A stretch of DNA of 64,000 bases. Source: Wenyingzhuangia heitensis (GTDB taxonomy: Bacteria; Bacteroidota; Bacteroidia; Flavobacteriales; Flavobacteriaceae). The DNA is taken from the NCBI RefSeq assembly GCF_011762155.1, contig NZ_JAASQL010000002.1, positions 372,001-436,000 of the forward strand, given 5' to 3'. A program made the translations under genes and the position numbers. The notes under the pieces were generated by a model, which saw only the letters and a list, made by a program, of their open reading frames with translations, had not been told where the DNA came from and did no database searches. Below are positions 26,770 through 35,013 of the stretch, one piece after another (within the stretch, counting starts at the first letter, position 1; each line of letters starts with the position of its first letter).

Positions 26770-27479
26770 TGAATAAAATACCTTTGAATTATCTAGTGTT
26801 TGATGACGAAAATGAAGAGTTAAATCAAAATAAAGCCAAAGTAAAAGTAAACGGAGTTGATTTAAATTTAATATTTATTAATCCAGTAAATTTTTTGGAC
26901 TTAGATACAAATGAATTTAAAATTGAAGAGTTTGTCAGCTTCCTTGATGAAGAGTTAAAAGGAAAGCCAATTAATTTAATTGCTTCGGACTGGAATATGG
27001 TTCCTAAGACTGTAAATCACGGAGCTATCAATGCTCTTGAGATTATAAAAATATTAGTTAGTAAACATGAGAAATTTAAAAAAATTCAATATTTAATATA
27101 TTCTGGTAAACCCAAAGAGGTGAGTGAAGTAATTATTACTGAAATAAAGAGTGAATTGAAATCTACAGAAGAACCTATTTATTCAAAAGAGTTATTAAGT
27201 AAATTACTTGAAATGAAAATTAAATTTTGCTCTAGAAATCAAAGATTTGATGAGATTAATACTTTAATAAATAGTAGTAAAACAATATCTTTAATAGTAT
27301 TGAATTCTTTAGGTCAGTTTAATAGAAGTGTTATAAGTAATACAGGAAATAAAGATTTTGATGGTAAAGAAATTGGTAATCTACTAGATCTAATTTCAGT
27401 GAATAATGATTTAGGATTAAAATTTGTTAGAGAAATTATAGAATTATCAATAGCTCATTATTCTGAAATTAATGAATAA
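26769..27479 (+). CDS. Receiver-like protein of the methyltransferase/ATPase operon
   Basis: A 236-residue protein. The first ~125 residues read like a divergent response-regulator receiver: acidic pair Asp12-Asp13 in LVFDDENEE, a candidate phospho-acceptor Asp74 in LIASDWNM, and Ser112 with Lys114 in LIYSGKP at the position of the switch residues. The insertion between the acidic pair and Asp74 is longer than usual. The C-terminal ~110 residues are helical and of unknown type, not a known DNA-binding output. Overlap with the kinase-like gene upstream (1 bp) and the His/Cys gene downstream (8 bp) suggests a relay between them. The receiver call is by eye. Confidence 0.65.
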   Translation: MNKIPLNYLVFDDENEELNQNKAKVKVNGVDLNLIFINPVNFLDLDTNEFKIEEFVSFLDEELKGKPINLIASDWNMVPKTVNHGAINALEIIKILVSKHEKFKKIQYLIYSGKPKEVSEVIITEIKSELKSTEEPIYSKELLSKLLEMKIKFCSRNQRFDEINTLINSSKTISLIVLNSLGQFNRSVISNTGNKDFDGKEIGNLLDLISVNNDLGLKFVREIIELSIAHYSEINE

Positions 27480-28137
27480 CTATAATAAAATAATACTTCT
27501 TCATGCAGTTGATAAATCAACAGTTTTCTTAAGTAAATTCGAGGAAGAATTTAGAGGTTATTATCATTCATTTAATTCCGAGAATGATTCAATTCATAAA
27601 GCGAAAGAATTAATAGCTGATTTAGAACCAAAATCTCTAATAATTTACTTAGGACATGGTAATTCTTCAAAGTTATATGAGCCGGATGAAAGAGGTGAGT
27701 ATAAGAAAAATTTTCTTGATGCTACTAAGGCAAATTTTTTATTTGAAGATCATGATATTTTTTTATTAAGTTGTAGATCAAATGATTTTATAAAAAAGAT
27801 TTATAATTCGAATTATTCAATTGGATTTGGAAATATTATAAGTTCTAAAGAAGAACTAGATCATGAGAATAGATACAATGATATTAAAAAAGTATTAACA
27901 GAGGAGGAAATAAGCCAATTCAATCAAATTTATGTAAATTGTTCTATAAAAATTATTAAAAAACTGGTTAAGGAAAAAATAATATTTCAAGATATACCCA
28001 AATGTTTTAGATACTATATTAATAAAGAAATTAACAAAATACTGTTAAATAAAGCTAATAATAATAGAGTTGAATTAGCAAGGTTGTTGTTTGAATTTAG
28101 AAATCAAATAGGTTTTAAATTCAACCCCAAATATTAA
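27472..28137 (+). CDS. Putative caspase/CHAT-like cysteine protease effector
   Basis: A 221-residue protein with no annotated family that I recognise at first sight. Two strand-end motifs stand out: LIIYLGHGNSS with His62 and DIFLLSCRSNDF with Cys101, separated by about 40 residues. This is the order and setting of the catalytic His and Cys in caspase-like (clan CD) proteases, including CHAT domains. A strand-rich N-terminus (KIILLHAVD) and the SIGFGN strand after the Cys also fit. The C-terminal ~100 residues are helical. It is the last gene of the methyltransferase/ATPase/receiver operon, in the position of an effector. Alternatives are an unrelated Rossmann-like protein or a degenerate nuclease. 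Confidence 0.55.
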   Translation: MNNYNKIILLHAVDKSTVFLSKFEEEFRGYYHSFNSENDSIHKAKELIADLEPKSLIIYLGHGNSSKLYEPDERGEYKKNFLDATKANFLFEDHDIFLLSCRSNDFIKKIYNSNYSIGFGNIISSKEELDHENRYNDIKKVLTEEEISQFNQIYVNCSIKIIKKLVKEKIIFQDIPKCFRYYINKEINKILLNKANNNRVELARLLFEFRNQIGFKFNPKY

Positions 28138-28141
28138 ATAA

Positions 28142-29275
28142 TCAATAAACCATCCCTACCAACTCTCCAACAACATAATCCACTTCTTCTTTAGTAGTTA
28201 ACTTAGAAAAAGAAAAACGAACAGAGGTGTTTTGCTGTTCAGCATCGTTTAAAAAACTTTGTAGTACGTGAGAACCTTTGTGAGCACCACTTTGGCAAGC
28301 AGAGCCTCCAGATACAGCAATTCCTTTTAAATCTAGTTGAAATAGCAACATAGGTAAATCTTTATCAAACTGAACGTTTACAACCGTATGTGTACTTTGA
28401 TTTAAATGAGCAGAAACTCCATTAAATTTTACGTTTGGTATTTTGGTAGTAATTTCTGTAATAAAATACTGTTTTAGTGTTTTTAGATAAGCAATATCAT
28501 CATTTAAATTACGTAAACACAAAGTTAAAGCAGTTTGCATTCCTACAATAGCGGCTGTGTTTTCGGTTCCGGCACGGGTTCCTCGTTCTTGTTCTCCTCC
28601 TAAAATTTCGGGCTGTATGGCAGTTCCTTTTCTAAAAAAAGCAAAACCAATCCCTTTAGGGCCATGAAATTTATGAGCAGAAGCTGCAATAAAATCAATG
28701 TCTAAAATAGATAAATCAATATTAAAATGACCTACAGATTGTACGGTATCGCTATGGAACAAGGCCTTGTATTGGTTTTTTAATGCAATTACTTTTTCTA
28801 GATCTAAAATAGTTCCAATTTCATTGTTTACATGTAACAAAGAAATCAATGTTTTTTGGTTACTACCAGCCAAAAGTGTTTCTAAATGTTGGTAATCTAA
28901 AGTTCCATTAGCTAAAGTATTTACATAAGAAATGGTAATTCTTTTTTTAGCTAAAAATTCAACGGTATGTAAAACAGCATGGTGTTCTATGGCAGACGTA
29001 ATAATATGTGTAACTCCTAAATGATGTACTGCATTTTTTAGAATTAAGTTGTCTGCTTCTGTACCGCCAGAAGTAAAAACAATTTCTGAAGTAGTGCATT
29101 GTAAATGTTTGGCAATTTGTTTACGAGCATTTTCTACAACAGCTTTGGCACTACGACCAAATGCATGGGTTGATGATGGATTTCCAAAAGTAGTGTTCAT
29201 GGTTTGTACCATGGTATCAATAACCTCTGGTAATAGAGGTGTAGTGGCAGCATTGTCTAAATAAACTCGTTTCAT
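28142..29275 (-). CDS. Cysteine desulfurase, IscS/NifS family
   Basis: A 377-residue PLP enzyme from the ATG at 29275, which gives the usual start MKRVYLDNAATTP; a GTG six bases upstream is the alternative. The PLP lysine is in ASAHKFHGPKG and the catalytic Cys in GGSACQSGAHKGS, in the longer loop typical of IscS/NifS group I enzymes. It transfers sulfur from cysteine for Fe-S clusters or tRNA thiolation. It is convergent with the accessory operon, only 4 bp separating the two stops. No Fe-S scaffold gene is adjacent. Confidence 0.92.
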   Translation of the reverse strand: MKRVYLDNAATTPLLPEVIDTMVQTMNTTFGNPSSTHAFGRSAKAVVENARKQIAKHLQCTTSEIVFTSGGTEADNLILKNAVHHLGVTHIITSAIEHHAVLHTVEFLAKKRITISYVNTLANGTLDYQHLETLLAGSNQKTLISLLHVNNEIGTILDLEKVIALKNQYKALFHSDTVQSVGHFNIDLSILDIDFIAASAHKFHGPKGIGFAFFRKGTAIQPEILGGEQERGTRAGTENTAAIVGMQTALTLCLRNLNDDIAYLKTLKQYFITEITTKIPNVKFNGVSAHLNQSTHTVVNVQFDKDLPMLLFQLDLKGIAVSGGSACQSGAHKGSHVLQSFLNDAEQQNTSVRFSFSKLTTKEEVDYVVGELVGMVY

Positions 29276-29463
29276 AAGCACAAAAATAAGGTTCTAAATG
29301 CAATTAATTCCCAACATTTTACAATTTGTCAGTTTTATGGCTATGGCATTATACTTGACATATTTATTAATAGTGATTTATAAACACCTGTTTTTCTTTA
29401 CATTTGCAGTCCTTTGCAGTTAAAGAATACTTACACAGTGTCATATTGACAACAATTGAACTT

Positions 29464-31923
29464 ATGAGCAGATATAAAAATATAAAAATAGACACAATGT
29501 CTATGCACAGTATGATAGATGAAGATTCTGATTTAATTCCTTTATTAAGTCCAGAAGATGAAGAGGAAATGAATAAGGAATTGGTGCCTGATGTGTTGCC
29601 AATTTTACCATTAAGAAACACAGTTTTATTTCCAGGAGTTGTAATTCCTATTACAGCAACTAGAGATAAAGCGATTGCGTTGATAAAAGAAGTAAACAAA
29701 GGAGATAAAACTTTGGGAATTGTAGCACAAAAAGATCCTGCTAATAAAAATCCTTCCTTTGATGAAATTTACCACACAGGAGTTGTTGCTCAAATTTTAA
29801 GAGTATTAACTATGCCCGACGGAAATACTACGGTAATTATTCAAGGTAAAAAACGCATGAAACTAGAAGGTCTTGTAGAAGAAGAACCTTTTATTAGAGC
29901 TAAAGCAATAGAGGTAATTGATGATTTGTTTGTAGAAAATACAGAGGAATTTAACGAGATTATTCAGACGGTAAAAGACACAGCTTTAAATGTAATAGAA
30001 GAAAATCCAAACATTCCATCAGAAGGAACATTTGCAATTAAAAACATTCAGAGCAATTCATTTTTAATCAACTTTATATCTTCAAACATCGATTTGTCGG
30101 TAGAAGAAAAGCAAGAATTGTTAGAAATAAATAGTTTAAAAGACCGAGCTATAGCTACGTTAAAAAAACTAAATATAGAGTTACAACGTTTAGAGTTGCG
30201 TAACGATATTCAGAACAAAACTAGAGTAGATTTAGATCAACAACAAAAAGAATACTATTTACATCAGCAATTAAAAACCATTCAAGAAGAATTGGGAGGA
30301 AACTCTCACGAAGCAGAAGTTCAGGAATTGATTGTAAAGGCCAAAAAGAAAAAATGGTCTAAAGAGGTTAAGGAAACTTTTGAGAAAGAAATAGCTAGAA
30401 TGAAGCGATTGAGTCCTCAAATGCCTGAATATTCTATACAGCGTAACTATTTAGAGTTGATGTTGGAATTGCCATGGAATATCTATACAAAAGACAAGTT
30501 CAACTTAAAAGAAGCCCAAGAAGTATTAGAGCGTGATCATTTTGGATTGGAAAAGGTAAAAGATAGAATCATAGAACATTTAGCGGTTTTAAAGCTAAAA
30601 GGAGATATGAAATCACCTATCATTTGTTTGTACGGACCTCCCGGAGTTGGAAAAACCTCTTTGGGTAAATCTGTGGCAGAAGCTTTAGGTAGAAAATATG
30701 TACGTATGGCCTTAGGTGGTTTGCGTGATGAGTCTGAAATTAGAGGACACCGTAAAACGTATATTGGTGCCATGCCAGGTAGATTGATTCAGAATCTTAA
30801 AAAAGTAGGAACTAGCAATCCTGTTTTTGTGTTGGATGAGATTGATAAAATGGCATCGGGAATGCAAGGAGATCCTGCATCTGCTATGTTAGAAGTATTA
30901 GATCCTGAGCAAAACTCAGCTTTTTACGACAACTTTTTAGAAATAGGATACGACTTGTCTAAAGTGATGTTTATTGCAACAGCCAATAACATAGGAGATA
31001 TTCCTTGGGCTTTAAGAGACCGTATGGAAATGATTAACGTTTCTGGTTATACCATTGAAGAAAAAATGGAAATTGCCAAAAGACATTTGTTGCCTAAACA
31101 ATTAAAAGAACACGGATTAAAAACGAGTCATTTAAAAATAGGAAAACAACAATTAGAATTAATTGTTACAGGATATACTAGAGAATCTGGAGTTCGTAAT
31201 TTAGAAAAAGTGATAGCAAAGTTAGTGCGTTTTGCAGCCAAGTCTATCGCCATGGAAGAGGAGTATGAAGTTACGTTAACAGATGATAAAATTAAAGATA
31301 TTTTAGGGTCTGCTCGAATGGAACGTAACAAATACGAAAACAACGATGTTGCGGGGGTAGTAACCGGTTTGGCTTGGACAAGTGTTGGAGGAGATATATT
31401 GTTTATAGAATCTATTTTGTCCAAAGGAAAAGGATTGTCTATTACAGGAAATTTAGGAAATGTAATGAAAGAATCTGCAACTATTGCTTTAGAATACATT
31501 AAAGCAAATGCAGAGGAGTTTGGAATTAAACAAAAAACGTTAGACGAAAATAAAGTTCATATTCACGTACCAGAAGGGGCTACTCCTAAAGATGGACCAA
31601 GTGCTGGTATTACCATGTTAACTTCTTTAGTGTCTACGTTTACACAGCGCAAAGTAAAATCTAAACTTGCCATGACAGGGGAAATTACCTTACGTGGTAA
31701 AGTGTTGCCGGTTGGAGGAATTAAAGAAAAAATATTGGCTGCCAAAAGGGCTAATATTAAAGAACTTATTTTGTGCGAAGCGAACAGAAAAGATATTGAA
31801 GAAATAAAAGAATCTTACTTAAAAGGTTTAAAATTTCATTACGTTACAGAAATGAAAGAAGTTATAGAAATAGCTTTAACCAAACAAAAAGTTAAGAAAA
31901 CAGTAGTAAAAGCAGAAGCTTAA
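29464..31923 (+). CDS. lon: ATP-dependent protease Lon
   Basis: An 819-residue protein from the ATG at 29464 ([10 protein letters not shown]), chosen because it fits the flavobacterial Lon N-terminus; a longer frame starts at 29404 without support. It has the N-terminal substrate-binding domain ([15 protein letters not shown]), an AAA+ module with Walker [10 protein letters not shown] and Walker B FVLDEIDK, and the protease domain with catalytic Ser in PKDGPSAGI and Lys in [10 protein letters not shown]. It is full length. It degrades damaged and regulatory proteins in the cytoplasm. It is monocistronic, ending in a clear terminator. Confidence 0.97.
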   Translation: MSRYKNIKIDTMSMHSMIDEDSDLIPLLSPEDEEEMNKELVPDVLPILPLRNTVLFPGVVIPITATRDKAIALIKEVNKGDKTLGIVAQKDPANKNPSFDEIYHTGVVAQILRVLTMPDGNTTVIIQGKKRMKLEGLVEEEPFIRAKAIEVIDDLFVENTEEFNEIIQTVKDTALNVIEENPNIPSEGTFAIKNIQSNSFLINFISSNIDLSVEEKQELLEINSLKDRAIATLKKLNIELQRLELRNDIQNKTRVDLDQQQKEYYLHQQLKTIQEELGGNSHEAEVQELIVKAKKKKWSKEVKETFEKEIARMKRLSPQMPEYSIQRNYLELMLELPWNIYTKDKFNLKEAQEVLERDHFGLEKVKDRIIEHLAVLKLKGDMKSPIICLYGPPGVGKTSLGKSVAEALGRKYVRMALGGLRDESEIRGHRKTYIGAMPGRLIQNLKKVGTSNPVFVLDEIDKMASGMQGDPASAMLEVLDPEQNSAFYDNFLEIGYDLSKVMFIATANNIGDIPWALRDRMEMINVSGYTIEEKMEIAKRHLLPKQLKEHGLKTSHLKIGKQQLELIVTGYTRESGVRNLEKVIAKLVRFAAKSIAMEEEYEVTLTDDKIKDILGSARMERNKYENNDVAGVVTGLAWTSVGGDILFIESILSKGKGLSITGNLGNVMKESATIALEYIKANAEEFGIKQKTLDENKVHIHVPEGATPKDGPSAGITMLTSLVSTFTQRKVKSKLAMTGEITLRGKVLPVGGIKEKILAAKRANIKELILCEANRKDIEEIKESYLKGLKFHYVTEMKEVIEIALTKQKVKKTVVKAEA

Positions 31924-31943
31924 AGTCTTTTGTTATAAAGTTT

Positions 31944-31972
31944 AAACCCGATACTTATTAAGTATCGGGTTT
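31944..31972 (+). terminator. Rho-independent terminator after lon
   Basis: A perfect 13-bp stem (AAACCCGATACTT, 31944-31956, with 31960-31972) has a 3-base loop and a following T run to 31976. It lies 21 bp after the lon stop and before the convergent PepSY gene. Confidence 0.92.
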
Positions 31973-31995
31973 TTTTGTGCTGAATTTTAGGGTTA

Positions 31996-33534
31996 TTATT
32001 TCTTTATTTTATAAGAAATCCATAAGGTTAAACTAGATAAAGTAATCCAGAATGCATCTACAAAAAAGAGATGGTATTGTTGGTTTAGTAAGGTGATCCA
32101 AAGCCAATTTCCTGTAACTATTCCGTTTGCAATAGGAATACACAAACCTAAATAGCTCCCTAATTTTAAAGTCCAGTTATTGATAAAATAAATGTCCTTT
32201 TTTAGTATAAAAAAGATAGAAAAAAGCAACCATCCTATAAAGTAAAAACTATAAATAAAGGTTTGACTTACTTGTATAGCAAATACTTTAACCGCTATAA
32301 AAGATAAAGCTGTTATAGGATACATACTTAAACAAATTGCCAAATAAATAACAACCACTCTATGGTTAAAACGTTTTCTTTTTTCAGGAACATTTTTTTT
32401 GTCTCTAGCAACCAACCAAATCATAACTCCAGAAATAATAACAAAGCAAGAAGTTAAGCCAAGTAAAAAACTTATTATTTTTAACAAATAACCTCCGTAA
32501 TCTCCATAGTGGATTCGGAATAAAATATTTTTAACACTTTCTACATACGATGTTGTTTGTGTAGGTTGTTTCTGAGCAATTATTTTATGAGTGTCTACCT
32601 TGTAGGTTCTTTTTCCAAAACCATTAAATTTTAGTTTTAAATTGTCATGCCCTTCAAAAGTTAGATGTTCATTGGTGTCTCCATAGTTTTGTATGAGTAC
32701 TTTAGTTACTTTAAAATTGGGCCAATTAGCAGTAACTTCTTTTAGATAAGCATTGTAATTAATTGTTTTATTCAATTTCTGTTGATCTAGTTGGTAATCA
32801 GTTGGAGTATAACCTAAATCTTTAAACAGCTGTTGTTTGTCACCATTATAAAGAACCATAATGTTTGGAGCAATAAGTACGGCTTTTATCATAAAAAAAG
32901 CACCAGTAACGGCATATACAAACTGAAAAGGCAAACCAATCATTCCTAGAGCTGTATGCGCATCTGTCCACAATGCTTTAAGTTTGGCCATAGGTCTAAA
33001 CACATAAAAGTTAGAAACTATCTTTTTCCAATGAACTAAGACTCCTGTAATAATAGCAAACAAGAAAAAGAAAGCAGTAAATCCTGCTAAATAATAACCA
33101 ATAGGATATTTAATTTGCGCTAAAAAATGCAGTCTGTATAAAAATTCTCCTAAAGAATAAGATTCAATATATTGATGTTTGCTAAAATCTTTGGTATCTA
33201 AATAATAAAAAGCTCTGGTATTTTCTTTTTTAGAGACTAAAGTATCTTTACTTGCGGATATGGATACATTTATTCTTCTTTGCGAACTACTTTTTACTAA
33301 GGTTAAATCACTCCCATACAGGTTTTTATTTGCTTGAATAGAATCTATAGCTTTGTTTAGGTTTATGGTAATGTTTTCTGAAGTACTAGGACTTTGATTT
33401 CTTTCCCAATTGATGATATCATCTCTAAAAAAGGAAAAAGATCCTGCAAAAAAGATAATGTACAATACCACACTAATAATAATACCACTAACGGTATGTG
33501 TGTGAAATAAAATGTTATGTTTTCTTTGATCCAT
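31996..33534 (-). CDS. PepSY-associated transmembrane protein (putative iron-siderophore reductase)
   Basis: A 512-residue membrane protein beginning with an N-terminal helix after KHNILFHTHTVSG. A periplasmic PepSY-like loop is followed by helices near residues 155-175, and further helices lie at ~205-225, ~350-380 and several near the end. The layout and the conserved His residues in the helices (HTHTVSG, WTDAHTALGM, RIHYGDYGG) match the PepSY_TM family, whose members include FpvG-like reductases that release iron from siderophores. It is the last gene of the operon led by the siderophore receptor at 37356, which supports an iron role. Confidence 0.85.
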   Translation of the reverse strand: MDQRKHNILFHTHTVSGIIISVVLYIIFFAGSFSFFRDDIINWERNQSPSTSENITINLNKAIDSIQANKNLYGSDLTLVKSSSQRRINVSISASKDTLVSKKENTRAFYYLDTKDFSKHQYIESYSLGEFLYRLHFLAQIKYPIGYYLAGFTAFFFLFAIITGVLVHWKKIVSNFYVFRPMAKLKALWTDAHTALGMIGLPFQFVYAVTGAFFMIKAVLIAPNIMVLYNGDKQQLFKDLGYTPTDYQLDQQKLNKTINYNAYLKEVTANWPNFKVTKVLIQNYGDTNEHLTFEGHDNLKLKFNGFGKRTYKVDTHKIIAQKQPTQTTSYVESVKNILFRIHYGDYGGYLLKIISFLLGLTSCFVIISGVMIWLVARDKKNVPEKRKRFNHRVVVIYLAICLSMYPITALSFIAVKVFAIQVSQTFIYSFYFIGWLLFSIFFILKKDIYFINNWTLKLGSYLGLCIPIANGIVTGNWLWITLLNQQYHLFFVDAFWITLSSLTLWISYKIKK

Positions 33535-33542
33535 AAGTATTG

Positions 33543-33839
33543 TTAAATAGGAAAGTAAATTTTACTGATGTAAATTATTGCTGAAAATAATAGCGTAATA
33601 AAAAGGTATAAGCCCCATATTTTCCATCCGTTTTTGGCTAAAAAAGCCAAGACTAGTAAAGTTGCCCAAAGAATAAAACCTGTAAAAGCAGAGGTAATAA
33701 TTACGTTTACATGATAGAACCAGTAGGAGAGAGCCAGATGAAAGGTAACGGAGACTAAATAACCTCCTAAAATTCCGGCAGATATTTTAGCAAAACGTTG
33801 CCAGTTAGACGTGGTTAAATGTTTTGGATTTGCAGGCAT
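33543..33839 (-). CDS. Small membrane protein of iron-uptake operon (DUF3649-like)
   Basis: A 98-residue protein with three predicted membrane helices (~18-42, 47-63, 72-95). Its size, hydropathy and position directly before a PepSY-type reductase resemble the DUF3649/iron-transport-associated small proteins; the family call is tentative. It begins 1 bp after the stop of the gene upstream and lies 8 bp before the PepSY gene. Confidence 0.7.
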   Translation of the reverse strand: MPANPKHLTTSNWQRFAKISAGILGGYLVSVTFHLALSYWFYHVNVIITSAFTGFILWATLLVLAFLAKNGWKIWGLYLFITLLFSAIIYISKIYFPI

Positions 33840-33840
33840 T

Positions 33841-34185
33841 TTAAATAGGGTTTAAATGATGAAACCATTCAGCTATGAATAATAAAACACAGACGATAAC
33901 AAGGTTTTTATAAGTAATAAGTTGTAAAGGTGCGAGCATAATTATAAAGCCGCCAAGAGTCATAAGTCCTAAACAGATAAATAAAACACCTACACCCAAA
34001 CCAAATAAGTAAATGGCCAGTACTGTACTAACTACTAAGAGTAGCATTGCTATGTATTTAGTTAGTTTTATGTTTTTTTGAAGCTTGGTTTCAAAACCTA
34101 AAGTAGTATGAACCTTTATTCTATTTGTAATTGTGTAGAGTAGATAAAAACCAAAAAATAAAATAATAAGTAGTATAGAAATCAT
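33841..34185 (-). CDS. Small membrane protein of iron-uptake operon, unknown family
   Basis: A 114-residue protein with four hydrophobic segments (~1-17, 42-60, 62-85, 91-110). No family is recognised. It is tightly packed between the DUF4198-like periplasmic protein gene (70 bp upstream) and the next small membrane protein gene, so it probably acts with the PepSY reductase in the inner membrane. Confidence 0.7.
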   Translation of the reverse strand: MISILLIILFFGFYLLYTITNRIKVHTTLGFETKLQKNIKLTKYIAMLLLVVSTVLAIYLFGLGVGVLFICLGLMTLGGFIIMLAPLQLITYKNLVIVCVLLFIAEWFHHLNPI

Positions 34186-34255
34186 TCTGTTTTAAAATTA
34201 GAAATATCCCTAAACAACAAATATTGCTTAGGGATATTAGATTGGGTTTATAAAC

Positions 34256-34972
34256 TTATAAAATGGTGTAGGTTACACAATGCCAAATAAATTCATAATC
34301 TTTTTGGTTGTATGTCCCAGGCACTTCTTCTTTGTTTGTAATTTCTACAATGTATTTTGTATCCCAAGGCATATCAAAAGAAACATAACCGTTTTCATCA
34401 GTTTTTAAGGTTTTGGTCCACAAATCTGCTACAAATACTTTTACCTCATTTTTAGCCAAGGCTTTGTTTTTAAATAGTACTTGTAATTTGATCGTTTTTT
34501 TGGTTTCAGACACATCTTTAACTGTAATTCCGTTTGCATTTACGGTAGCTGTAGCATTACTTTTTTTACCTACTTGCACTTTGGCTACAGAATGATAGTG
34601 TGTTTTAAAAATTCCAAAATCGTATTTGGTATAATCAATCACGTCAATTTTATTGTTGTCTAAAACAACGGTATAAGTTCCTTTGTTTTTTGGAGAAAAT
34701 TTAGCAACATAAAAGTTTTCTTTAGGGCTTGTTTTTAAGGCTGATTTATTTCCTTGAGCATCTATCACCCAAAGTGTAAAATTTTGTACTTTATGAAAAG
34801 CATCACCCTTTACTTTTTCTGTGACTCCGTAAGTGTATTCTCCAAAGTAAACTTTTACTTCTTGAGATTGCCCAACTTTTCCTATGGAATTGGTTTCTAT
34901 CCACATATAATGCGCAAAACTGTTAAAGCTTGCAAGTAGAAAAATGCTAAATATTAATAATTGTTTTTTCAT
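34256..34972 (-). CDS. DUF4198-like periplasmic protein
   Basis: A 238-residue secreted protein with a signal peptide (MKKQLLIFSIFLLASFNSFA). The mature start HYMWIETN and the beta-rich body, with a C-terminal Ig-like portion (YVSFDMPWDTKYIVEI), match DUF4198 proteins, which occur near TonB receptors and metal-uptake genes (sometimes called nickel-uptake periplasmic components). It is the second gene after the siderophore receptor in this minus-strand operon. A role in handling iron chelates in the periplasm is inferred. Confidence 0.8.
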   Translation of the reverse strand: MKKQLLIFSIFLLASFNSFAHYMWIETNSIGKVGQSQEVKVYFGEYTYGVTEKVKGDAFHKVQNFTLWVIDAQGNKSALKTSPKENFYVAKFSPKNKGTYTVVLDNNKIDVIDYTKYDFGIFKTHYHSVAKVQVGKKSNATATVNANGITVKDVSETKKTIKLQVLFKNKALAKNEVKVFVADLWTKTLKTDENGYVSFDMPWDTKYIVEITNKEEVPGTYNQKDYEFIWHCVTYTIL

Positions 34973-35013
34973 GATGTTTTTATTTTTAAGGACTAGTTGT
35001 TTAACTAGTTTTG

